Shown here: positions 42,485-51,492 of the stretch, one piece after another
How the letters are laid out: every line of letters begins with the position of its first letter
Position numbering within the stretch: the stretch's first letter is position 1
Source of the DNA: Bacteroides gallinarum DSM 18171 = JCM 13658
GTDB taxonomy: Bacteria; Bacteroidota; Bacteroidia; Bacteroidales; Bacteroidaceae
Length of the DNA: 64,000 nt
NCBI RefSeq assembly: GCF_000374365.1
Contig: NZ_KB894115.1
Location: 248,001 to 312,000, forward strand
Direction of reading: 5' to 3'
The notes under the pieces: model-generated
What the model was told of the DNA's origin: nothing
Seen by the model: only the letters and a program-made list of their open reading frames with translations
Databases searched by the model: none
Made by a program: the position numbers and the translations under genes

Positions 42485-44182
42485 ATGAAAAAGATAATTG
42501 CTTATTCGTTCATTCTGTTTTTCGTGGGCATAGGCTTGGCGTCCTGTCTGGGCGATTTGGATACGATGCCTTTGGACGACAACCAACTGGTAAGTGAAAA
42601 GGTGTACCAGACCAAAGACGGTTATACCGGTGTACTGGCAAAGTGTTATGCCTCGCTGATTCTGACCGGACAGCAAGGCGGTGACGGGGGAGACGGCGAC
42701 CTCGAGGGTGCTAATGAGGGGTATTCCGGTTATGTGCGCCTGCTGTTCTATCTGCAGGAACTGAGTACGGATAATTTCCTGATGCCTTCGTCTTCCAACG
42801 GCTTGCGCAAGTGTCTGAACTTGCAGTGGGACGCTTCCAACGCGTCGGTCGTTACCTGGACTTACCAGCGGCTTTACATGAGTATCGCTTACTGTAACGA
42901 GCTTTTACGCGAATGTACGGAGAGTAAGTTGCAGGGCAGAGGCCTGTGGGAGGAGATGAAGGACGATTATATGAGTTACCGGGCGGAGGCGCGCTTTATA
43001 CGTGCTTACTGTTACTCGATGCTTTGCGATTTGTTCGGTGCGGTTCCTTATGTGGACGAGTATACGGGGGTGAAGGAAATTCCCGCCCAGTACACCCGCA
43101 AGCAGATTTTCGAGTTTGCGGAAAGCGAGCTGTTGGCTATCGAGAACGAGCTGAAGGCTCCGGGAACCAATGAGTACGGACGCATAGACCGGGTGGCCGG
43201 CTGGTTTCTGCTTGCCCGCATGTACCTGAATGCGCAGACGTGGATTAATGAGAATAAGTACCAGGAGGCATATACTTATGCAACGAAAGTCATTGCCAAC
43301 GGGCATTATCCGCTGGCTTCCGACTACCGTGAAATCTTCCTGGCGGACAACAATACGTGTAAGGAGATTATCTGGCCGCTGGTGCAGGACGGCTTGCGTG
43401 CGCAGAGTTCCGCCGGAACGAATTTCTATGTGAAAGCGTTTGTAAACGGTCCTATGGACGAGCTTTACAAGACGGGTGTCGGCTCCAGGGGTTGGGGTAA
43501 TGTCCGTGCCAAAGTATCGCTGGTGGATGTGTTCGATGCGGATGATGTGGTGTTCGATACCCGTGATATCTGGGGAAATAACAAGAAGGACAAACGGGCG
43601 CAGTTTATGACCGCTCTCCCTAACCAGGTGAAGGATACGTGGGATGTGGATATGAATATGACCAGCACGTTTACTTGCGGATACGGTTATATCAAATGGA
43701 GAAATGTTACGAAGGACGACGAGCTTTGTGCCTCGGGCGATGCTTATACTTCTATCGATTTTCCGTTGTTCCGTACGGCGGATGCTTACCTTATGGCTGC
43801 CGAGGCTATTCTGCGCGGAGGGGGCGGCTCGAAGGCGGAAGCGTTGGGGTATGTCAACGAGGTCAGGGCAAGAGCTTATATGTCCGGTAAGTATGCAAAG
43901 AACGGTGTACGTTCCGATGTGTCCGGTGAAATCACTGCGGACGAGCTCGATTTGGACTTCCTGCTGATTGAGCGCCAGAAGGAACTGGCATCCGAGCTGG
44001 TGAGGCGTACAGACCTGATTCGCTTCGGCAAATATACGAAGGGGCATAACTGGGATTGGAAAAACGGCGTGCGTTTAGGAGAGGATGTGGACGACAAGTA
44101 TAATTTGTTCCCGATTCCGGAAAGCGAGCTGACGAATAATCCTACTTTGGTACAGAATGACGGTTATAAAGTGATAAAATAA
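42485..44182 (+). CDS. SusD/RagB-family nutrient-binding outer-membrane lipoprotein
   Basis: A 565-residue surface lipoprotein that forms the lid of the SusC channel and binds the substrate. The lipobox L-A-S-C puts the lipid on Cys21. Helical SusD segments are present: A-R-F-I-R-A-Y-C-Y-S-M-L-C-D-L-F-G near 170-190, Y-L-M-A-A-E-A near 440, and L-L-I-E-R-Q-K-E-L-A near 500. Length is typical. Encoded between its SusC partner and the phosphatase gene. Confidence 0.95.
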   Translation: MKKIIAYSFILFFVGIGLASCLGDLDTMPLDDNQLVSEKVYQTKDGYTGVLAKCYASLILTGQQGGDGGDGDLEGANEGYSGYVRLLFYLQELSTDNFLMPSSSNGLRKCLNLQWDASNASVVTWTYQRLYMSIAYCNELLRECTESKLQGRGLWEEMKDDYMSYRAEARFIRAYCYSMLCDLFGAVPYVDEYTGVKEIPAQYTRKQIFEFAESELLAIENELKAPGTNEYGRIDRVAGWFLLARMYLNAQTWINENKYQEAYTYATKVIANGHYPLASDYREIFLADNNTCKEIIWPLVQDGLRAQSSAGTNFYVKAFVNGPMDELYKTGVGSRGWGNVRAKVSLVDVFDADDVVFDTRDIWGNNKKDKRAQFMTALPNQVKDTWDVDMNMTSTFTCGYGYIKWRNVTKDDELCASGDAYTSIDFPLFRTADAYLMAAEAILRGGGGSKAEALGYVNEVRARAYMSGKYAKNGVRSDVSGEITADELDLDFLLIERQKELASELVRRTDLIRFGKYTKGHNWDWKNGVRLGEDVDDKYNLFPIPESELTNNPTLVQNDGYKVIK

Positions 44183-44193
44183 GAATGAGAATT

Positions 44194-45468
44194 ATGATGA
44201 AACTGAAACGGATTTTACTATGTGGTCTGGTGTGGATGTGCTGTGCTCCTTTGGGGGCACAGACTTCCAAGGAGGAGATGTTGGCTACTCCCGAAAAGAC
44301 CGGCGGGGTATATTGGGCGTATCCGCTCGACTTTGCTCCGCAAACCAAGCCTCCTAAAGGGTATAAGCCTTTTTATATCAGCCATTACGGGCGCCACGGC
44401 TCGCGTTATCTGATTGCAGACCGGGATTATAAATGGTTGATAGATTTATTCGGGGATGCACAGCGCGAACAGGCGCTTACTGCTTTGGGGGAGGATACTT
44501 ACCGGCGTCTGCTCAAGGTATGGGAGGAAGCTGAAGGACATGGTGGCGATTTGACCCCGTTGGGTGTGAGGCAGCACCGGGGCATTGCGGAGAGGATGTA
44601 TGCTTCGTTTCCGGAGGTGTTTAAGGGTAGTCCTTTCATATCGGCACGTTCTACTGTGGTGCTGCGTTGTGCGATGAGTATGGTAGCTTTCGGCGACCGC
44701 TTGAAGGAGCTGAATCCTGGTTTACGGATTTCGTACGAGGCGAGCGGGAAGTATATGGATTACCTGAATTACCATACGGATGTGTCCAACCGTTTCACTT
44801 CTTCGCATGACGGTCCCTGGGCGGAGGAATACAGGAAGTTCGAGGAGGCTCATACGAAGCCCGACCGCCTGATTGCGTCTTTATTCAAGGATGAGCGTTT
44901 TATCCTGAAAAAGGTGAATCCCAAGGAGGTGATGTGGGGGATGTACTGGATAGCCAGCGATATGCAGAATACCGAAACGCCGGTTTCTTTTTACGATTTG
45001 TTCGAGCCTCAGGAGCTTTTCGACTTATGGCAGTGCATCAATTACCGCTTTTATGTAGGCAATGCCAACCATGCCGACGGAAAGGGCATCGTCGTAGCCA
45101 ATGCGAAGCCTTTGTTGAGGAATATTCTGGATAGTGCCGATGAGGCTATCCGGAAAGGCGGGATTGCCGCAACGCTTCGTTTCGGGCACGACGGCAATGT
45201 GATTCCTTTAGTTGCATTGATGCGGATAGAGAACTGCAATGTGGCAGTGGACAATCCGTACGAGGTGTATAAGGTATGGAGTGACTTCAAGGTCGTTCCC
45301 ATGGCGGCCAATGTGCAGATGATTTTCTTCCGGAGCGAGAAATCGGACGATATCCTGGTCAAGATTATGCATAATGAGAACGAGGTGCATATTCCCGTAA
45401 AGACGGATATGTTTCCTTATTATAAATGGAGTGATGTGGAGAGTTATTATCGGAATTTATTGAAATGA
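44194..45468 (+). CDS. Secreted histidine acid phosphatase family protein
   Basis: A 424-residue exported enzyme (signal peptide ends L-G-A-Q-T). Clade-2 histidine phosphatase: H-Y-G-R-H-G-S-R-Y (near residue 66) holds the His that becomes phosphorylated, and F-G-H-D-G-N (near 330) provides the second His and Asp. Such enzymes cleave phosphate from inositol phosphates, sugars or proteins; MINPP-type relatives carry HAE where this one has HDG. It starts 11 bases after SusD and is the last gene before the terminator at 45744. Starts at 44185 and 44197 are also possible. Confidence 0.88.
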   Translation: MMKLKRILLCGLVWMCCAPLGAQTSKEEMLATPEKTGGVYWAYPLDFAPQTKPPKGYKPFYISHYGRHGSRYLIADRDYKWLIDLFGDAQREQALTALGEDTYRRLLKVWEEAEGHGGDLTPLGVRQHRGIAERMYASFPEVFKGSPFISARSTVVLRCAMSMVAFGDRLKELNPGLRISYEASGKYMDYLNYHTDVSNRFTSSHDGPWAEEYRKFEEAHTKPDRLIASLFKDERFILKKVNPKEVMWGMYWIASDMQNTETPVSFYDLFEPQELFDLWQCINYRFYVGNANHADGKGIVVANAKPLLRNILDSADEAIRKGGIAATLRFGHDGNVIPLVALMRIENCNVAVDNPYEVYKVWSDFKVVPMAANVQMIFFRSEKSDDILVKIMHNENEVHIPVKTDMFPYYKWSDVESYYRNLLK

Positions 45469-45845
45469 TTTTTTTTGAGTTAACAATATAAATATTATTA
45501 GAAGAAATGCGGCGATGGGATATCGGCGCATTTCTTATATCTGTCCTATATATGCATTCGCTTAGATATGCAGCGGTTGAATACGATGTTAGAAAAATAC
45601 TTTTATCTGATTTCGGTCTGCCGGCTTTAGACTCATGTACGATACCGGTGGCAGTTATGCTGCACTTATATGTTCCGATATTGCATGGGCTTTGTAATAC
45701 TCGTCTGTTTCTTGTGTTGGTGATTATATACTATCTTACAGCAAAACCCTCTATAAACGATTATAAGATTTATAGAGGGTTTATATTTTCAATATATCCT
45801 ACTGCTTAACAAGGATTCACATTGTAAGGCAATATATAGTTACCT
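45469..45845. other. Intergenic region after the uptake locus
   Basis: Holds the terminator at 45744-45782. A 100-codon + strand frame (45507-45809) runs through that terminator, has no protein-like features, and is not called. Nothing else seen. Confidence 0.6.
45744..45790 (+). terminator. Terminator of the SusC/D operon
   Basis: AAACCCTCTATAAA (45744-45757) pairs exactly with TTTATAGAGGGTTT (45769-45782), loop 11 bases, followed by ATATTTTC. It can also work on the minus strand for the convergent gene. Confidence 0.75.
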
Positions 45846-46874
45846 TTACTTTATATCGAAAGTTACGAGCAACCCCTTGTGGTCTGTCGGCCATACCCCC
45901 TGGGGTAATAGGAACTTGTCTTTGGACTTTTCCTCTGTCCGCTTGCTTTTGACTATGCTGCCTCGTGGTCCGAATATCACGGCATCTTTCAGTCGGATAG
46001 CAGGGTGGGGGTAATAGAATACATAATCAATCCGGTCGCGTTCATCGGATTTGGGTGTCCAGGTCAGCTTCTCCACCGGGATAAGCGGGTTGTCTGCGGG
46101 GAAGGTGAAACCGGGGTAGTTCAGTACATCCGGGTAGAGGGTACGGTAAGTGTCTATAAAACCGCTGTTGTCTAACATCAGGGGGACTGTCCAGGGGATA
46201 ATCAGTCCGTTGTGGTCGTACAAGTCTTTTGTCTCCCGAATCCAGTCGAGGTGAGAAGGTTCGTTGAAATCTCCGCCCAAGATAACGATTGTACCTTCCG
46301 CGATGTCTTTGCGGGCAGCAGCGATGAATTCTTTGATAGCGTCGTCGCGCAGGGAGGCATCGTTCACTTTCAATACTTCCAGTACGGTTTGCGGAACGGG
46401 TATTTCTTCCCAAGTAGAACCGTCGTAGCCGCGTACATTATAATATGCATCGTTCAAGTAGTCGAGGTGTGCTGTGTAAACGGCTATTTTGTGTCCGTTT
46501 ATGTTGCTTGTCATCTTATAAATGCTTCCGTGGTCGTCTTTCTCGGGAAATACGGTCAGGGAACCGGTTATCGGGTGGCGGCTCAATAGCCCGGAGTCAT
46601 AACTGTAAAAAGAGTAATATGTTTCTCCTTTCGATTTCAGTGATTGTACGATGCGGTCGCAAAACCGGGTGTTATTGTAGTTTCTCACTTCGCTGAAAGT
46701 TACGAAGTCCGGTTTCAGGCGGACAATCTCGTTTACAATAGCGTCGTACCCGCCCGGTACTTTGCTCCCTTCCTGCCAGATATTCCATTGCAGTACGGTA
46801 AACTCCTTTTTATCCTGGCTTCTTCCTGCTGTGGATACGAGCAGGAGCAGGCACATTACTAATAGTTTCTTCAT
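45846..46874 (-). CDS. Secreted endonuclease/exonuclease/phosphatase-family protein
   Basis: A 342-residue exported hydrolase (signal peptide ends S-T-A-G-R-S-Q). All EEP motifs are seen: W-N-I-W near 33, S-E-V-R near 60, T-A-H-L-D-Y near 135, G-G-D-F-N-E-P-S-H near 200, R-I-D-Y-V-F-Y near 285 and T-D-H-K-G-L at the end. This fold covers phosphodiesterases, inositol phosphatases, sphingomyelinases and nucleases; the exact substrate is open. It converges on the SusC/D-phosphatase operon. A TATTTTTG element lies upstream on this strand near 46902-46909. Confidence 0.88.
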   Translation of the reverse strand: MKKLLVMCLLLLVSTAGRSQDKKEFTVLQWNIWQEGSKVPGGYDAIVNEIVRLKPDFVTFSEVRNYNNTRFCDRIVQSLKSKGETYYSFYSYDSGLLSRHPITGSLTVFPEKDDHGSIYKMTSNINGHKIAVYTAHLDYLNDAYYNVRGYDGSTWEEIPVPQTVLEVLKVNDASLRDDAIKEFIAAARKDIAEGTIVILGGDFNEPSHLDWIRETKDLYDHNGLIIPWTVPLMLDNSGFIDTYRTLYPDVLNYPGFTFPADNPLIPVEKLTWTPKSDERDRIDYVFYYPHPAIRLKDAVIFGPRGSIVKSKRTEEKSKDKFLLPQGVWPTDHKGLLVTFDIK

Positions 46875-46980
46875 GATTGGATTTAGAATTAAGTTTTTGC
46901 AAAAATAGGTATTTTGCAGTAATAAGCGTGTTTTTTCGTTAATACTTTACTTCTTGTGCGCCATATTCCCATAAAACCTT

Positions 46981-46988
46981 TATCTTTG
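46981..46988 (+). promoter_or_regulatory. metK -7 element (TATCTTTG)
   Basis: TATCTTTG sits 15 bases upstream of the SAM-II riboswitch, so the transcript would start at or just before the aptamer. No TTTG at -33. Confidence 0.75.
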
Positions 46989-47000
46989 CACCCGAAAAAT

Positions 47001-47052
47001 GATATGTGGAAAGATTTGAGTAGCTTGCAACCACAGAAAAAAATGCTAAAAC
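47001..47052 (+). ncRNA. SAM-II riboswitch
   Basis: Aptamer of the SAM-II class, upstream of the SAM synthetase gene. Visible: stem TGTGG (47005-47009) with CCACA (47031-47035), the conserved A-G-A-T-T-T loop, A-G-C-T-T-G-C-A-A, and the downstream ATGCTAAAA, whose GCTA (47045-47048) forms the pseudoknot with TAGC (47021-47024). SAM binding would lower metK expression. It lies about 90 bases before the start codon, so the expression platform is not obvious. Confidence 0.85.
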
Positions 47053-47141
47053 ACATCCTTTTCTGAATGTTCCGCCATGACTACTCGTACCCCGGTCTTC
47101 CTCTTTCATTTTTAATTATTCATTTTTAATTATTAGTTGAA

Positions 47142-48434
47142 ATGGGATATTTATTCACATCCGAATCGGTGTCTGAAGGACACCCCGACAAAGTGGCCGA
47201 CCAAATATCGGACGCTGTGCTTGACAAACTGTTGGCCTATGACCCCAGTTCGAAAGTAGCTTGCGAAACTCTGGTTACTACCGGTCAGGTAGTGCTGGCT
47301 GGAGAAGTGAAGACCAAGGCATACGTCGACCTTCAACTCATCGCGCGTGAGGTAATTAAGAAAATCGGCTATACCAAAGGCGAGTATATGTTCGAAAGTA
47401 ATTCGTGCGGCGTGCTTTCCGCTATCCATGAGCAGAGCCCCGACATCAACCGGGGTGTGGAACGCCGGGACCCTATGGAACAGGGTGCGGGCGACCAGGG
47501 TATGATGTTCGGCTATGCCACTAACGAAACGGAAAACTATATGCCGCTCTCGTTAGACCTTGCCCATCGTATCCTGCAAGTATTGGCGGATATCCGTCGT
47601 GAGGGCAAGGTGATGACCTACCTCCGCCCCGACTCCAAGAGCCAGGTAACCATTGAATATGATGATAACGGTAACCCCGTCCGTATCGATACGATTGTCG
47701 TTTCTACCCAGCACGACGACTTTATCCAACCTGCCGACGAGAGCGAAGCCGCCCAGTTGAAAGCGGATGAAGAGATGCTGGGCATTATCCGCAACGATGT
47801 CGTCAATATCCTGATGCCCCGTGTCATCGCCTCCATTCATCATGAAAAGGTATTGTCGCTCTTTAACGATGATATAAAATACCACGTCAACCCTACGGGC
47901 AAGTTCGTTATCGGCGGACCTCATGGAGATACCGGCTTGACGGGACGTAAGATTATAGTAGATACCTACGGCGGCAAGGGAGCCCACGGCGGCGGCGCCT
48001 TCTCTGGCAAAGACCCCAGTAAGGTAGACCGCAGCGCCGCATACGCCGCCCGTCACATAGCCAAGAACCTGGTTGCCGCCGGTGTGGCGGACGAGATGCT
48101 GGTACAGGTATCCTATGCTATCGGTGTGGCGCGTCCTATCAATATATACGTAAACACATACGGTCGCAGCCACGTAAATATGAGCGACGGCGAGATAGCC
48201 GGAAAGATAGATGAAATCTTCGACCTCCGTCCGAAGGCTATCGAAGACCGTTTGAAACTTCGCAATCCTATTTATCAGGAAACTGCCGCCTACGGCCATA
48301 TGGGGCGTGAGCCGCAGGTGGTTACCAAGCACTTCAAATCGCGTTATGAAGGCGACAGGGATGTAACCGTAGAACTCTTCACCTGGGAAAAGCTGGACTA
48401 CGTAGATAAGGTGAAGGCTGCGTTCGGGCTGTAA
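47142..48434 (+). CDS. metK: S-adenosylmethionine synthetase
   Basis: A 430-residue cytosolic enzyme that makes SAM from methionine and ATP. Seen: S-E-G-H-P-D-K near residue 12 (ATP-binding His), the loop [12 protein letters not shown] near 110, and [14 protein letters not shown] near 285. Length is slightly above the E. coli 384 because of clade-typical insertions in the middle. Its promoter region carries the SAM-II aptamer, giving product feedback. A terminator follows at 48485-48540. Confidence 0.97.
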   Translation: MGYLFTSESVSEGHPDKVADQISDAVLDKLLAYDPSSKVACETLVTTGQVVLAGEVKTKAYVDLQLIAREVIKKIGYTKGEYMFESNSCGVLSAIHEQSPDINRGVERRDPMEQGAGDQGMMFGYATNETENYMPLSLDLAHRILQVLADIRREGKVMTYLRPDSKSQVTIEYDDNGNPVRIDTIVVSTQHDDFIQPADESEAAQLKADEEMLGIIRNDVVNILMPRVIASIHHEKVLSLFNDDIKYHVNPTGKFVIGGPHGDTGLTGRKIIVDTYGGKGAHGGGAFSGKDPSKVDRSAAYAARHIAKNLVAAGVADEMLVQVSYAIGVARPINIYVNTYGRSHVNMSDGEIAGKIDEIFDLRPKAIEDRLKLRNPIYQETAAYGHMGREPQVVTKHFKSRYEGDRDVTVELFTWEKLDYVDKVKAAFGL

Positions 48435-48484
48435 TATGCCCCGGGTTTGTAATCAGCATAGCTTTACAGGCTATTTATTATAGA

Positions 48485-48540
48485 AAGCTGCTTTTCCGCT
48501 TCCGGAATATTCCGGAGCAGAATAGGCAGCTTCCTTTTTT
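48485..48540 (+). terminator. metK terminator
   Basis: AAGCTGC (48485-48491) pairs with GCAGCTT (48526-48532) around an inner CCGGAATATTCCGG dyad, followed by CCTTTTTT. Confidence 0.8.
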
Positions 48541-48560
48541 CAAATCTCCTTAAAATCATA

Positions 48561-48568
48561 TACCTTTG
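48561..48568 (+). promoter_or_regulatory. -7 promoter element (TACCTTTG)
   Basis: TACCTTTG, exact TAnnTTTG match, 29 bases before the LOG gene. Confidence 0.65.
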
Positions 48569-48597
48569 CAGCAAGTAAAAACCGATATAGCTGAAAG

Positions 48598-49188
48598 ATG
48601 ATGAATAAGATAACTTCCGTATGCGTATATAGCGCCTCGAGTACGAAAATCGACCCGGTTTATTTCGATGCCGCCCGTGAGCTGGGAACCTTGTTGGGGC
48701 AGCGGCATATCCGCCTGATTAACGGAGCCGGCAATATGGGGCTTATGGCTGCCGTTTCGGATGCCGCGCTGGCGGCGGGCGGCGAGGTTACCGGTGTGAT
48801 ACCCCGGTTTATGGTAGAGCAGGGGTGGCATCATACGGGGCTGACCGAGCTTGTAGAAGTGGAAACCATGCACGAGCGCAAGAAGACAATGGCAGACCTG
48901 AGCGATGCGGTGATAGCATTGCCCGGCGGTTGCGGCACGCTGGAAGAGCTGCTCGAAATCATCACCTGGAAACAATTAGGGCTTTACCTGAACCCGGTAG
49001 TGGTGCTGAACACCGGGGGCTATTTCGACCCATTGCTTGCCATGCTTCAAAAAGCTGTGGAAGAAAACTTCATGCGTACGCAGCACGGGGCTATCTGGCA
49101 CGTGGCGGGTACAGCCCGGGAAGCTGTCGAGTTGGTGCACACCATTCCTTTGTGGGACGCCTCTATCCGTAAGTTCGCAGCGATATGA
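48598..49188 (+). CDS. LOG-family protein (nucleoside 5'-monophosphate phosphoribohydrolase)
   Basis: A 196-residue Rossmann-like enzyme. The LOG signature P-G-G-C-G-T-L-E-E is present near residue 104, and M-H-E-R-K-K-T-M near 85. Family members release bases from nucleoside 5'-monophosphates such as cytokinin ribotides, and were once misnamed lysine decarboxylases. Its physiological substrate in Bacteroides is unknown. The start may be the first or second Met (48598 or 48601). The stop overlaps the DUF4271 gene by four bases. Confidence 0.88.
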   Translation: MMNKITSVCVYSASSTKIDPVYFDAARELGTLLGQRHIRLINGAGNMGLMAAVSDAALAAGGEVTGVIPRFMVEQGWHHTGLTELVEVETMHERKKTMADLSDAVIALPGGCGTLEELLEIITWKQLGLYLNPVVVLNTGGYFDPLLAMLQKAVEENFMRTQHGAIWHVAGTAREAVELVHTIPLWDASIRKFAAI

Positions 49189-49916
49189 TGAACTGGTTGG
49201 CGGTGTGGGCGGCAAGCGGGACGGAAGGTATCCCCCTTCCTTATTCTCCGAGAATGGATGACGGCATAACCATAGTCCTCCTATGTTGTTTTTTCCTGTC
49301 GTCCTATGTCCTTTCGCGTAGCCGCCGCTTCTTGTTGCAGTTGGTAAAAGACTTCTTGCTGCACCGCGAGCGTACTAATATCTTCGCTACTTCGACGGCG
49401 GGCGATATGCGCTACTTGCTGTTGCTGATTCTGCAAACCTGCATACTTGCCGGTGTCTGCATCTTCAATTATTGCAACGATATCCGGCCGGATTTGGTAC
49501 ATCACGTCCCCTCCCTCATACTGCTGGGCGTTTATATCGGAATAAGCCTTTGTTACCTGTTCCTGAAATGGGTGATTTATTCCGTGTTGGGTTGGATTTT
49601 TTTTGACGAAAGTACTACGACTCTTTGGCTCGAATCGTATTCTACTTTGCTTTATTATCTTGGATTTGCCCTTTTTCCCTTTGCTTTATTCATCGTCTAT
49701 TTCGATTTGAGCCTGCAATCTACAATGATAATTGGATTAATTTTGGCGTTTTTTACTAAAATATTGATGTTCTATAAGTGGTTAAAGCTTTTTTGTAACA
49801 ATTTATATGGCAGTTTCCTTTTAATTTTGTACTTTTGTGCCCTTGAAATCATGCCTTGTTTCATGTTATATCAAGGAGTGATGCAGCTAAACGATTATTT
49901 GATAATAAAATTTTAG
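49185..49916 (+). CDS. DUF4271 membrane protein
   Basis: A 243-residue protein with about six membrane segments (for example residues 28-42, 80-95, 107-130, 155-178, 182-200, 210-235) and a charged loop at 45-65. This is the Bacteroidetes-specific DUF4271 family, which is conserved next to hemD. Function unknown. ATGA overlap with the LOG gene and a four-base gap to hemD show one operon. Confidence 0.85.
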   Translation: MMNWLAVWAASGTEGIPLPYSPRMDDGITIVLLCCFFLSSYVLSRSRRFLLQLVKDFLLHRERTNIFATSTAGDMRYLLLLILQTCILAGVCIFNYCNDIRPDLVHHVPSLILLGVYIGISLCYLFLKWVIYSVLGWIFFDESTTTLWLESYSTLLYYLGFALFPFALFIVYFDLSLQSTMIIGLILAFFTKILMFYKWLKLFCNNLYGSFLLILYFCALEIMPCFMLYQGVMQLNDYLIIKF

Positions 49917-49920
49917 GACG

Positions 49921-50673
49921 TTGAAAATTAAGAAAGTACTTGTGTCGCAGCCGAAACCGGCATCAGAGAAATCTCCTTACTACGACATTGCCGAGAAGTA
50001 CGGTGTGAAAATAGATTTTCGCCCGTTTATCAAAGTAGAGAGCCTTTCAGCGAAAGAGTTCAGACAGCAGAAGGTGTCCATATTAGACTATACTGCGGTT
50101 ATTTTTACTTCGCGTCATGCAATCGATCATTTTTTTCATCTTTGTACGGAATTACGTGTAACGATACCCGAAACCATGAAATATTTCTGTGTTACGGAGA
50201 CGATTGCCTTGTATATCCAGAAATATGTACAATACCGCAAGCGTAAGATTTTCTTTGGAAATACCGGAAAGTTCGATGATTTGTTGCCTTCCATTATAAA
50301 GCACAAGACAGAGAAATACTTGGTTCCGATGTCGGATGTACATACGGATGAAATCAAGAACCTGCTGGACAAGAGCAAGATACAGCACACAGAAGTAGTG
50401 ATGTACCGCACGGTAAGCAACGACTTCACTCCGGACGAGAAGTTCGATTATGACATGCTGGTATTCTTCAGCCCTGCGGGAGTATCTTCTTTGAAGAAAA
50501 ACTTCCCGGATTTCGAGCAGAAAGAAATCAAAATCGGTACATTCGGCTCTACGACAGCGCAGGCAGTACGCGATGCCGGACTCCGGTTAGACCTGGAAGC
50601 GCCCAGCGTGCAGGCTCCCTCTATGACGGCGGCGCTCGACATGTTCATCAAGGAGAACAATAAAGGAAAGTGA
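49921..50673 (+). CDS. hemD: Uroporphyrinogen-III synthase family protein
   Basis: A 250-residue protein of the HemD family, which closes hydroxymethylbilane to uroporphyrinogen III for haem and related tetrapyrroles. It has two Rossmann-like halves: V-S-Q-P-K-P and Y-T-A-V-I-F-T-S-R-H-A-I in the first, and L-V-F-F-S-P-A-G-V, then I-G-T-F-G-S-T-T-A in the second. Translation must start at the TTG at 49921; no ATG or GTG gives the conserved N-terminus. Other hem genes are not in the window. A terminator follows. Confidence 0.87.
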   Translation: MKIKKVLVSQPKPASEKSPYYDIAEKYGVKIDFRPFIKVESLSAKEFRQQKVSILDYTAVIFTSRHAIDHFFHLCTELRVTIPETMKYFCVTETIALYIQKYVQYRKRKIFFGNTGKFDDLLPSIIKHKTEKYLVPMSDVHTDEIKNLLDKSKIQHTEVVMYRTVSNDFTPDEKFDYDMLVFFSPAGVSSLKKNFPDFEQKEIKIGTFGSTTAQAVRDAGLRLDLEAPSVQAPSMTAALDMFIKENNKGK

Positions 50674-50745
50674 AACGAATTATGCGTTATGAATTATAAG
50701 TTATGAGTCCGCGGGCTTGTGGCTTGTAGTCGTAACAATGGAAAT

Positions 50746-50799
50746 ACGAGCTACGGGTGGTGGTATTTATATGTCGCAGGCCTTGTAGCTCGTTTTTTA
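50746..50799 (+). terminator. Terminator after hemD
   Basis: ACGAGCTAC (50746-50754) pairs with GTAGCTCGT (50785-50793), followed by TTTTT; the loop of 30 bases is long and may fold further. Confidence 0.7.
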
Positions 50800-50851
50800 T
50801 AACACACCATTTCAGTTCACAGTCTCTAATCCGTAAACAAATAATCCACTC

Positions 50852-51274
50852 ATGGCAAATACGTTGCATAAAGCCGAAAGGCTGGATAAGAAAAAGATAA
50901 TAGAAAAGATGTTTGCGGGCGGTTCGCGTTCGTTTTCGGTCTTTCCGTTGCGTGTGGTGTATTTGCCCGTAGAGGAGCTGGAGGCGGACGCCTCTATCCT
51001 CGTCAGCGTTTCGAAGCGCCGTTTCAAGCATGCGGTAAAGCGTAATTGTGTAAAGCGCCGGATACGTGAAGCCTACCGTGTGAATAAGCACGGGCTGCTG
51101 AGTGTCTTGGCAGAAAAGAAATGCCGGTTGGCTATCGCTTTTATTTACCTCTCCGACCAGTTGGTCGAATCTTCCGTGATAGAGGATAGGATGAAAACCG
51201 CATTGGCACGTATAGCCGAAAAAGTGGCGTCCCTGGACACGGATACCGCCCCAACCTCCTCCCTCGAGCCATGA
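50852..51274 (+). CDS. rnpA: Ribonuclease P protein component
   Basis: A 140-residue basic protein that helps the RNase P RNA bind pre-tRNA. The R-N-R-type motif is seen as [14 protein letters not shown] near residue 68, preceded by the central cleft strand. The C-terminal tail (T-D-T-A-P-T-S-S) is longer than usual. The stop overlaps yidD by four bases; rpmH, often upstream, is absent. Confidence 0.93.
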   Translation: MANTLHKAERLDKKKIIEKMFAGGSRSFSVFPLRVVYLPVEELEADASILVSVSKRRFKHAVKRNCVKRRIREAYRVNKHGLLSVLAEKKCRLAIAFIYLSDQLVESSVIEDRMKTALARIAEKVASLDTDTAPTSSLEP

Positions 51275-51492
51275 AACAACTGCTTTCATACCTGCTGCTC
51301 CTTCCTATCTATTTCTATCAGAGGTGCATCTCGCCCATGATTTCCCCGGCGTGCAGGTTTACCCCAACCTGCTCCCAGTACGCCGTAGAAGCTATCAAGA
51401 AACACGGGCCTTTCAAAGGGCTTTACCTGGCAGTAAGACGAATCTTGCGCTGCCACCCCTGGGGAGGCTCCGGATACGACCCCGTTCCATGA
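51271..51492 (+). CDS. yidD: Membrane protein insertion efficiency factor YidD
   Basis: A 73-residue protein that assists YidC-dependent membrane insertion. Family sequence is clear: Y-Q-R-C-I-S-P with [14 protein letters not shown] near residue 27 and [15 protein letters not shown] at the end. Its start overlaps rnpA and its stop overlaps the next gene by four bases each. Confidence 0.95.
   Translation: MKQLLSYLLLLPIYFYQRCISPMISPACRFTPTCSQYAVEAIKKHGPFKGLYLAVRRILRCHPWGGSGYDPVP

Noticed and set aside
45507..45809. 100-codon + strand frame
   Set aside because: Runs across the 14-bp terminator hairpin, no domain or coupling, AT-rich; treated as intergenic.
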